This document shows, in pieces, positions 1-5,566 of a DNA stretch of 63,970 nucleotides. Source of the stretch: an uncultured Collinsella sp. (lineage in GTDB: Bacteria > Actinomycetota > Coriobacteriia > Coriobacteriales > Coriobacteriaceae); NCBI GenBank assembly GCA_900752215.1, contig CAADUO010000006.1, forward strand, positions 1 through 63,970, read 5' to 3'. The notes under the pieces were generated by a model. The model saw nothing but the letters and a program-made list of their open reading frames with translations, was not told the DNA's origin and ran no database searches. Positions within the stretch are counted from its first letter, which is position 1. Each line of letters starts with the position of its first letter. Both the position numbers and the translations under genes were made by a program.

Positions 1-724
1 CCGTCTCGACATTGCAGGCGTTGCAGGCGCCAAAGCCACAGCTCATCATGCGCTCGAGCGACACCTCGCAGTACGCACCGGCCTCGGCAGCAGCGGCGGC
101 GACCTTCTTCATCATGACGGCGGGACCGCAGCTGGCGACGTAGTCGTAGCCGCCCTCGCCGAGCAGCTCGGCGGCAGGATCGGTGCAAAAACCGTGCGTG
201 CCGAGCGAGCCGTCGTCGGTGCAAACGTCGACCGTATCGCACAAAGCGCGGAACTCATCGATGCCCACGGCCTTGGACGCGGTGCCAAAGCCCAGGCACA
301 CGTCGACGGCCACGCCCTGCTCGGCAAGCTTGCCGGCAAGGCACAACACGGGCGGAACACCGATGCCGCCCGCAACGAGCAGCGCTTTCCTGGTGCCCTC
401 GGGCACATGCCAGCCGCGTCCGCCGGGGCCCAGCAGATTAGAGGTGGAACCGGGGGCCATCTGCGCCAGACGACGGGTGTCGTCGCCCACGACGGCGTAC
501 CACAGCTCGACGGTGCCGGCCTGGGCGTCGGCGCGATAGAAGCTCAGGGGCACGCGAAGCAGCGAGGACGCATCGCCGGGCACGGCAATGTTCACAAACT
601 GACCGGGCTTGAGCGCACTTGCAAGCTTGGGGGCCGAGATGACGAGCGAGAAGATGCCGTCGGCGATCTCCTGGTTCGAGACGACCTCGAAGTCGTGCAT
701 GCGTGCAGTGGAAGGTGTGGGCAT
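1..724 (-). CDS. pyrK: Dihydroorotate dehydrogenase electron-transfer subunit PyrK (partial, runs off left edge)
   Basis: The 241 visible residues begin at an ATG (MPTPSTARMHDF) and read as a ferredoxin-reductase-like protein. There is an N-terminal FAD-binding barrel with an RVPLSFYR motif, a nucleotide-binding half beginning LLVAGGIGVPPVL, and near the window edge the start of the [2Fe-2S] cysteine motif (CGFGACNAC). In the known family this subunit passes electrons from the catalytic dihydroorotate dehydrogenase PyrD to NAD+ in UMP synthesis. It lies 92 bp downstream of pyrC, and pyrD should lie just outside the window. The last part of the protein is missing because the window ends, not because the gene is broken. 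Confidence 0.93.
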   Translation of the reverse strand, partial: MPTPSTARMHDFEVVSNQEIADGIFSLVISAPKLASALKPGQFVNIAVPGDASSLLRVPLSFYRADAQAGTVELWYAVVGDDTRRLAQMAPGSTSNLLGPGGRGWHVPEGTRKALLVAGGIGVPPVLCLAGKLAEQGVAVDVCLGFGTASKAVGIDEFRALCDTVDVCTDDGSLGTHGFCTDPAAELLGEGGYDYVASCGPAVMMKKVAAAAAEAGAYCEVSLERMMSCGFGACNACNVET

Positions 725-771
725 AGACGCTCCAATCCCCCATGCGGTTGCATGGTCAAAACGAACAGAAA

Positions 772-796
772 GCGCGGCACCGCAAGGGCACCGCGC
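772..796 (-). terminator. Hairpin between pyrC and pyrK
   Basis: Read on the minus strand, GCGCGGTGCC pairs with GGTGCCGCGC around a 5-nt loop, followed by a T-rich stretch (TTTCTGTTCGTTTTG). It could act as a partial terminator or processing site lowering pyrK relative to pyrB and pyrC. The T tract is broken, so full termination is uncertain. Confidence 0.45.
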
Positions 797-816
797 ACAA
801 AAGCGATAAGGCTATG

Positions 817-2106
817 CTAGCAGATGCAGCCGTCGGCAAGCGTCTGCTTACCACCGACAAACACATCGGTGGCACGACCGGTAAGCGTGCGGCCGGCAAA
901 ACCGGAGTTCTCAGCACGCGACTCGTATCCGTCCTCGCCGACCGTCCAGGTTGCGGCGGGATCGAACACGGTCAGGTCGGCAACGGAGCCCGCCTTGACC
1001 TGAACCTGGTCGAGGCCCAGGATCTCACGCGGCTTGATGGCCATGAGCTCGACCATGCGGCCCATGCTCATCTTGCCCGTGTTGACCAGCTCAGTGAGCA
1101 CAAGCGACAGCGAGGTCTCGAGGCCGATCATGCCAAAGGGCGCGAGCTCGAACTCACGGGCCTTCTCCCACGGGGTGTGGGGAGCGTGATCGGTGACGAT
1201 AGCGTCGACGGTACCGTCGATGACACCCTGACGGATAGCCTCGGCATCCTCGTCGGTGCGCAGCGGCGGGTTAACCTTGAGCGAGGTGTTGTAGGTCTCG
1301 TCCAGGTCGTTCTCGGTCAGGAACATGTGGTGCGGGGTGGCCTCGCAGGTAACCTGAACGCCAGCGGCCTTACCGGCACGCACGATCTCCAGGGCATGGG
1401 CGGTGGAGATGTGCTGGATGTGCAGCTTGGCACCGGTCAGCTTGGCGATCTCGATGTCGCGAGCGATCTGGAGCTCCTCGCCGGCAGCCGGCCAGCCCTC
1501 GAGAGCCAGACGGGTCGAGACCTTGCCCTCGTTGATCTGGCCGTGGCCGACCAGGTCCTCGTCCTGGCAGTGGCTCATAAAAACCTTGCCGAACATCTTG
1601 CCGTAGTCCATGCAACGACGGAGCATGCCCGCGCCCTGCACGCCGCGACCGTCGTCGGTAAAGGCGACAACACCGTGGGCGACCATATCGCCCATCTCGG
1701 ACATGGCCTCGCCCTTAAGACCGCGGGTCATGGCGCCCGACGGATAGACGCGGCAGTGACCGACCTCGGCAGCGCGGGACTTGACGAACTCCACGACGGT
1801 GCCGTTATCGGTGACGGGATCGGTGTTGGGCATGGCGCACACGCCGGTAAAGCCGCCCTTGGCAGCTGCGCGGGTGCCGCTCTCGATGTCCTCTTTGACC
1901 TCATAGCCGGGCTCGCGAAGGTGAACGTGCATATCCACCAGGCCGGGGACGAGGTACTTGCCGGAAAGGTCGCGGACCTCGGCTCCCTCGACGGCGAGAT
2001 TCTCGCCGACCTCGGCGATCTTGTCGCCGTCAATCAGGACGTCAACGACACCGTCAAGATCGACGGACGGGTCGACGACGTGGGCATTCTTAAGAAGCAA
2101 GGCCAT
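817..2106 (-). CDS. pyrC: Dihydroorotase
   Basis: A protein of 429 residues, normal for a class I dihydroorotase. It closes carbamoyl-aspartate to dihydroorotate, the third step of UMP synthesis, in the cytosol. Visible signatures are the metal-binding DMHVHLREPG near residue 60, the lysine-containing and histidine motifs (MSHCQDEDL, HIQHISTAHALE), and the C-terminal metal aspartate in IVTDHAPHT. The start is the ATG of MALLLKNAHVVDP, preceded by GGAGG at good spacing. Longer upstream reading would run through pyrB. The start overlaps the end of pyrB by 17 bp, which indicates translational coupling in the pyr operon. Confidence 0.97.
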   Translation of the reverse strand: MALLLKNAHVVDPSVDLDGVVDVLIDGDKIAEVGENLAVEGAEVRDLSGKYLVPGLVDMHVHLREPGYEVKEDIESGTRAAAKGGFTGVCAMPNTDPVTDNGTVVEFVKSRAAEVGHCRVYPSGAMTRGLKGEAMSEMGDMVAHGVVAFTDDGRGVQGAGMLRRCMDYGKMFGKVFMSHCQDEDLVGHGQINEGKVSTRLALEGWPAAGEELQIARDIEIAKLTGAKLHIQHISTAHALEIVRAGKAAGVQVTCEATPHHMFLTENDLDETYNTSLKVNPPLRTDEDAEAIRQGVIDGTVDAIVTDHAPHTPWEKAREFELAPFGMIGLETSLSLVLTELVNTGKMSMGRMVELMAIKPREILGLDQVQVKAGSVADLTVFDPAATWTVGEDGYESRAENSGFAGRTLTGRATDVFVGGKQTLADGCIC

Positions 2107-3034
2107 TATCGGCACCTCCAAGCAGCAGATACAGGATAGCCATACGCACGCAGATACCGGCGTAGACCTGCTCCAGGATGACGGAGCGTTGCGGGTGGTC
2201 GGCCATATAGGAGTCGAACTCGACGCCGCGGTTGATGGGGCCCGGGTGGCAGATGATCGCATCGGGCTTCATGAGCTTCTCGCGGTCCTTGGTCAGACCG
2301 AAGAGCTTGTGGTACTCACGAATGGTCGGGAACGGGGCGCCCTCGAGGCGCTCCTGCTGCACGCGCAGCATGTAGACGACGTCCAGCTCGGGCAGGACGG
2401 AATCGAGGTCGCTCGTCACGTGGTCGCAGCCCAGGACCTCGGGCGCCGGCGGCAGCAGCGTGCCGGGGGCGACGGCGTAGGTCTCGCAGCCCATGATCTT
2501 AAGGGCGGGGATCAGCGAGCCGCAGACGCGGGAGTGCGCGATATCGCCGACGACGGCAACCTTCAGACCGTGGAAGTCGCCCTTGTGCTCCCAGATGGTG
2601 TACAGGTCGAGCAGGGCCTGCGTGGGATGGTTGTGCTTGCCGTCGCCGGCGCAGATGACGCTCGCGGGCGAGTTCTGCGTGACGATGTAGGGAGCACCGG
2701 CATGCTTATCTCGCACGACGATGCAGTCGATCTTATAGGCGTTGAGGGTCTCGACGGTGTCGACGAGGCTCTCGCCCTTGACCGTGGAGGTCGAGGAGCC
2801 GCCAAAGTTGAGGCTGTCGGCCGAAAGACGCTTCTCGGCGAGCTCGAAGGAGCTGCGGGTGCGCGTCGAGGGCTCGTTGAACATGTTGACGATGGTCTTG
2901 CCCTTGAGCGTGGGGACCTTCTTGATCGCACGCTCGTTGACCTCGGAGAACGCCTTGGCAGTCTCGAGGATGAGCTTGATGTCCTCTTCGGAGTACTCGG
3001 TAATGTCGATCAGGTGCTTATGGTTGAACGCCAC
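2090..3034 (-). CDS. pyrB: Aspartate carbamoyltransferase catalytic subunit
   Basis: About 314 residues, the usual length for the catalytic chain. It joins carbamoyl phosphate and aspartate in the committed step of pyrimidine synthesis. The carbamoyl-phosphate-binding STRTR motif (FNEPSTRTRSSFE) and the HPTQALLDLYT motif are present. The chosen start is the GTG of MAFNHKHLIDI, 7 nt after a GGTGAG site; an alternative GTG four codons upstream (3046) would overlap the pyrR stop and sit directly on the ribosome binding site. No pyrI regulatory-chain gene is visible next to it. It is second in the pyrR-pyrB-pyrC-pyrK operon. Confidence 0.96.
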   Translation of the reverse strand: MAFNHKHLIDITEYSEEDIKLILETAKAFSEVNERAIKKVPTLKGKTIVNMFNEPSTRTRSSFELAEKRLSADSLNFGGSSTSTVKGESLVDTVETLNAYKIDCIVVRDKHAGAPYIVTQNSPASVICAGDGKHNHPTQALLDLYTIWEHKGDFHGLKVAVVGDIAHSRVCGSLIPALKIMGCETYAVAPGTLLPPAPEVLGCDHVTSDLDSVLPELDVVYMLRVQQERLEGAPFPTIREYHKLFGLTKDREKLMKPDAIICHPGPINRGVEFDSYMADHPQRSVILEQVYAGICVRMAILYLLLGGADNGLAS

Positions 3035-3038
3035 GGTA

Positions 3039-3623
3039 CTACTCACCTCCCAGCGGCGCGGAGCCCACGTGGGAACCCGGCGCGACGTCGTTAATCTCGA
3101 CAGCGGTGTGGCCGTCGACTTCCTTCATATATAGGTGCACGTTCTCCTCATGCGACGAGGGAACGTTCTTGCCGACAAAGTCCGGCGAGATGGGGAGCTC
3201 GCGGTGACCGCGGTCAACGAGGACTGCCAGCTCAATGCGGCTCGGACGGCCCAGGTCCATGACGGCGTCGAGAGCGGCGCGAATGGTACGGCCCGTATAC
3301 AGGATGTCGTCCACCAGCACGACGCGCTTGCCGTCGACGCTAAAGGGAATGTTGGTGGCGTGGATCGCGGGAGCGAAATTGGTAGCGTAGTCATCGCGGT
3401 AGAAGCTGATGTCGAGGCTGCCGAGCGGAACGTCGACGCCCTCGATCTCCTTGATCTCCTCGGCGAGCTTCTTTGCCAGAAGGTCGCCGCGCGTGACGAT
3501 GCCGACCAGAGCGAGGTCTTCACAGCCCTCGTTGCGCTCGAGAATCTCGTGCGCGATGCGGGTCATCGCTCGATTGACGGCGGTCTCGTCCATGATGACC
3601 GCCTTGGGGGAAGTCGTGCCCAT
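3039..3623 (-). CDS. pyrR: Bifunctional pyr operon regulator / uracil phosphoribosyltransferase
   Basis: A protein of 194 residues with the type I phosphoribosyltransferase fold. The PRPP-binding signature VVLVDDILYTGRT is clear, and the N-terminal half (MTRIAHEILERN, GIVTRGDLLAKKL) is typical of PyrR. Family members bind a hairpin in pyr mRNA when UMP is high and promote premature termination; many also have weak uracil phosphoribosyltransferase activity. It is the first gene of the operon, has a strong GAAGGAG ribosome binding site, and lies directly behind a leader that folds as a PyrR-type attenuator. The tail PLGGE ends 4 bp before the chosen pyrB start. Confidence 0.96.
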   Translation of the reverse strand: MGTTSPKAVIMDETAVNRAMTRIAHEILERNEGCEDLALVGIVTRGDLLAKKLAEEIKEIEGVDVPLGSLDISFYRDDYATNFAPAIHATNIPFSVDGKRVVLVDDILYTGRTIRAALDAVMDLGRPSRIELAVLVDRGHRELPISPDFVGKNVPSSHEENVHLYMKEVDGHTAVEINDVAPGSHVGSAPLGGE

Positions 3624-3663
3624 CGATCTCCTTCCTCACATGTCTTGACTGCTGACACAGTCA

Positions 3664-3760
3664 AAAAAATAGATGCCCGACCGCTCAAAGCGGACCAGAC
3701 ACCCACAGGAAGGGCTGCTCTTTGGCAGCTATGTAATTCCATGTGGGTATCTCGTACCCC
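3664..3760 (-). promoter_or_regulatory. PyrR-type transcription attenuator in the pyr leader
   Basis: Three mutually exclusive foldings are visible on the minus strand. A terminator (3664-3703) pairs GGTGTCTGGTCCGC with GCGGTCGGGCATC and ends in TATTTTTTT. An antiterminator pairs AGATACCCACA (3743-3753) with TGTGGGTGTCT (3697-3707), removing the 5' arm of the terminator. A small hairpin GGGTA/TACCC (3745-3760) would instead hide the antiterminator strand. Inside the antiterminator is a GCTGC/GCAGC stem with a CAAAGA hexaloop, above an internal loop; the hexaloop and the CGAGA loop of the small hairpin each partly match the known PyrR loop consensus CNGNGA. PyrR binding is inferred. Confidence 0.75.
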
Positions 3761-4007
3761 TTTAATGGTCAAGGGATAGTGTAGCCAACCTCGAGCTTAA
3801 TTGCGAGCATAAATACAGGGCAATCCGTAAACGGAGCCCAATGCTCAATAAACCTATATATATTTGTGGGACGAGCTTGAAAACGTACGCACGAGCTGGC
3901 ATAATCCCCTCTGCTGCACGTAATCGGATCTACGTCCAGGGCCGTGGCGTGAGCACTATCGCCAAAAGAGAAATATCTCTGTGTAGATTACGCACAGGGA
4001 GCTGCTT

Positions 4008-4019
4008 CTGTGCTATAGT
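4008..4019 (+). promoter_or_regulatory. Candidate extended -10 promoter of rpmB
   Basis: TGC directly followed by TATAGT (4014-4019) lies 55 bp before the rpmB start and matches an extended -10 element. No good -35 hexamer is visible at 16-18 bp spacing. The same TGC plus TATNNT pattern occurs before rpsB, rplU and adhE. The rest of the 3624-4073 interval holds the pyr leader and A/T-richer DNA in which I see no gene. Confidence 0.45.
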
Positions 4020-4073
4020 TCAGGCTTGTTTGTTAACGCGACATGTTCGTTTGTCGCCCAAGGAGGGTCAGTT

Positions 4074-4262
4074 ATGTCCAAAGTTTGCGAAGTTTGCGGT
4101 AAGCACCCCGTTGCCGGTCGCTCCATCAGCCACTCTCACCGCGTCACCAACCGTAAGTTCCGCCCCAACATCCAGCGCGTCTACGTCGTCGTCGATGGTC
4201 ACCGTCGCAAGATGAACGTTTGCTCCACCTGCCTCAAGTCCGGCAAGGTTGCGCGCTCCTAA
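4074..4262 (+). CDS. rpmB: Ribosomal protein bL28
   Basis: A protein of 62 residues, full length for L28 of the large ribosomal subunit. It begins MSKVCEVCGKHPVAG and has two Cys pairs, CEVC near the N-terminus and CSTC near the C-terminus, so it is the zinc-binding (C+) form. The start was chosen at the ATG 6 nt after AAGGAGGG rather than an upstream ATG that adds non-conserved residues. It stands alone, divergent from the pyr operon, with its own promoter and a strong terminator. Possession of the C+ form alone says nothing about a zinc-independent paralogue elsewhere. Confidence 0.97.
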   Translation: MSKVCEVCGKHPVAGRSISHSHRVTNRKFRPNIQRVYVVVDGHRRKMNVCSTCLKSGKVARS

Positions 4263-4332
4263 ATAAGGTCTTACCAACAAGTACCTCGGACTCTCCGGGT
4301 CAAAGACCTCGCGTTCACATAGAACTTACCAA

Positions 4333-4363
4333 AGGCGTCCTCCCCTACGGAGGGCGCCTTTTT
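4333..4363 (+). terminator. Intrinsic terminator of rpmB
   Basis: A GC-rich hairpin (GGCGTCCTCC against GGAGGGCGCC) is followed directly by TTTTT. It lies 70 bp after the rpmB stop and just before the left REP repeat of RAYT 1. Confidence 0.85.
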
Positions 4364-4366
4364 GCA

Positions 4367-4417
4367 CTCATTGGGGACAGACTTACATGAGTGTTTTCAC
4401 GCATTGGGGACAGACAT
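4367..4417 (+). repeat. REP-like repeat, left copy, family 1
   Basis: A 51-bp sequence beginning CTCATTGGGGACAGACTTAC. The inverted copy at 5364-5414 matches it at 48 of 51 positions by my alignment. It contains ATTGGGGACAGAC twice in direct orientation (starting 4370 and 4403) and a small hairpin, ATGAGTG with CACGCAT, between them. It borders the RAYT 1 gene and is probably its cognate REP sequence. Confidence 0.85.
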
Positions 4418-4458
4418 GGCGCCCGCATGCGGCGTCCCGATCGGCTCCGACCCCTACC

Positions 4459-5235
4459 TCACGCAGCCTCCTTCCAGCCTGCAGTGGCCTTGGTCACGCT
4501 TGTGGCGCCGATACCGGTGATACGGGCAATTTGCTTGACCGTGAGATGTGCCCGCCTGAGCCTCAGCAGGCAGGCATCGCGTTCGGGGCGTGGCAGGGCC
4601 TTGAGCAGCACAGGATCTATGCTCAGCAGGACATCGCGCGCAACGGAAAGAGCCTCCTCATCGGGGATCCGCCGGCGTGGAAGAACATCCACTGACCAGA
4701 TGCGCCCGGCAACTTCCTCGAGATGCTCGCAATAGCAACGGGAGCCTCCGACAATATCGAGCATAGGGGCCGCATCACAGATGTCAAAGGGATCATAGCC
4801 AAGCTGATATGCCTTGTAGCTTGACCAGCGGTACGCCTCAAGTGAGTCGAGCGCACCTTTCACGGGATTGAGATGAATATAGTCGAGCAGCTGTACCGCC
4901 TGCGTGTCCGACTCAACCGCGACCCGCGAATAGCGATTATCAAACAGATGCCCCGTTCTCCCCGTTTTCCCATTGAAATACTTAGCATATGCCGTCAGCG
5001 CGCACTGCATTGCCTTTGAAAGGTTGTCAAATGGGTCATCAACCATCAAATGGAAGTGGTTGTCCATAAGGCACCAAGCCAACACCGCAACTTTATGGCG
5101 CGCAAACCTGTCCGAGATATCCGATAAGAAACGATAACGGTCGGAGTCATCTTCAAAAATAATCTGTTTGGAGTTGCCGCGGTCATAGATGTGGTAATAG
5201 CCGGTGATCGAAACGGCGCGGGCGCATCGGGGCAT
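4459..5235 (-). CDS. REP-associated tyrosine transposase (RAYT) 1
   Basis: A protein of 258 residues of the Y1 (IS200-like) HUH transposase family. The metal-binding HUH motif is HFH at residues 60-62 (WCLMDNHFHLMV), and the YIHLNPVKG motif at about 119-127 carries the likely catalytic tyrosine. After the roughly 150-residue catalytic domain comes a C-terminal region ending in a helix-turn-helix-like stretch (TVKQIARITGIGATSV). The start is MPRCARAV, preceded by AAAGGAGAG; an ATG five codons upstream is less likely. The family nicks and rejoins single-stranded DNA at REP hairpins. It resembles the second RAYT of this window (37428-38168) in domain order and key motifs but differs widely elsewhere. 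Confidence 0.92.
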   Translation of the reverse strand: MPRCARAVSITGYYHIYDRGNSKQIIFEDDSDRYRFLSDISDRFARHKVAVLAWCLMDNHFHLMVDDPFDNLSKAMQCALTAYAKYFNGKTGRTGHLFDNRYSRVAVESDTQAVQLLDYIHLNPVKGALDSLEAYRWSSYKAYQLGYDPFDICDAAPMLDIVGGSRCYCEHLEEVAGRIWSVDVLPRRRIPDEEALSVARDVLLSIDPVLLKALPRPERDACLLRLRRAHLTVKQIARITGIGATSVTKATAGWKEAA

Positions 5236-5363
5236 AAACTCTCCTTTCAAAGCTGTACAGGCAACACCTAAAAGGAGAGAAGCAACGCGAAATGCTGAGC
5301 CTGTAACTTATTTATATCCAATGAGCGGCAATAAGAGGCCCAGAACGGCAAAATGACAAATCG

Positions 5364-5414
5364 ATGTCTGTCCCAAATGAGTGAAAGCACTCATGTAAGT
5401 CTGTCCCCAATGAG
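5364..5414 (-). repeat. REP-like repeat, right copy, family 1
   Basis: The inverted partner of the 4367-4417 repeat. Here the inner hairpin is perfect (ATGAGTG, loop CTTT, CACTCAT). It lies about 130 bp upstream of the RAYT 1 start and 30 bp before the palindrome in front of adhE. Confidence 0.85.
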
Positions 5415-5444
5415 CGGGGCGATGCACTGGCAGATAGTTTTAGT

Positions 5445-5474
5445 TAAAACGTTTCATTTAATTGAAGCGTTTTA
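5445..5474 (+). promoter_or_regulatory. 30-bp imperfect palindrome upstream of adhE (candidate operator)
   Basis: TAAAACG at one end is mirrored by CGTTTTA at the other, and the centre TTCATTTAATTGAA is near-palindromic; 13 of the 15 base pairs match. It lies 93 bp before the adhE start and upstream of the likely -10 element, as expected for a dimeric regulator site. The regulator is unknown; it does not match the usual Rex consensus. Confidence 0.5.
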
Positions 5475-5517
5475 GTGTGCCTTTTACAGGAATCTGACCG
5501 TTCGCCGAATAATTTCT

Positions 5518-5526
5518 TGCTATCAT
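5518..5526 (+). promoter_or_regulatory. Candidate extended -10 promoter of adhE
   Basis: TGC followed by TATCAT (5521-5526) lies 41 bp before the adhE ATG. The -35 region is poor. It matches the extended -10 pattern seen before rpsB and rplU. Confidence 0.45.
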
Positions 5527-5566
5527 GCAAGGCGTAGGGTAAATCTCCGATCGCAAGGAGACACAA

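Larger units (their letters stand above)
4367..5414 (-). mobile_element. RAYT 1 element: transposase gene between inverted REP repeats
   Basis: A 1048-bp unit made of one Y1/HUH-type transposase gene and one 51-bp REP-like repeat at each end in inverted orientation. It sits between the rpmB terminator and the adhE control region and disrupts no gene. The arrangement matches known REP-associated tyrosine transposases, which are usually vertically kept domesticated relatives of the IS200/IS605 transposases. I cannot tell from one genome whether the unit itself still moves. Confidence 0.8.

Noticed and set aside
742..2139. 465-codon plus-strand frame over pyrC
   Set aside because: Antisense shadow of pyrC; translation has no recognisable fold.
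4367..4417. Short direct repeats as a CRISPR array
   Set aside because: Only two internal copies per unit, no regular spacers, no cas genes; the arrangement fits REP sequences.
5445..5474. Rex redox-regulator site before adhE
   Set aside because: The palindrome lacks the TTGTGAA/TTCACAA-type half-sites expected for Rex; kept only as an unknown operator.
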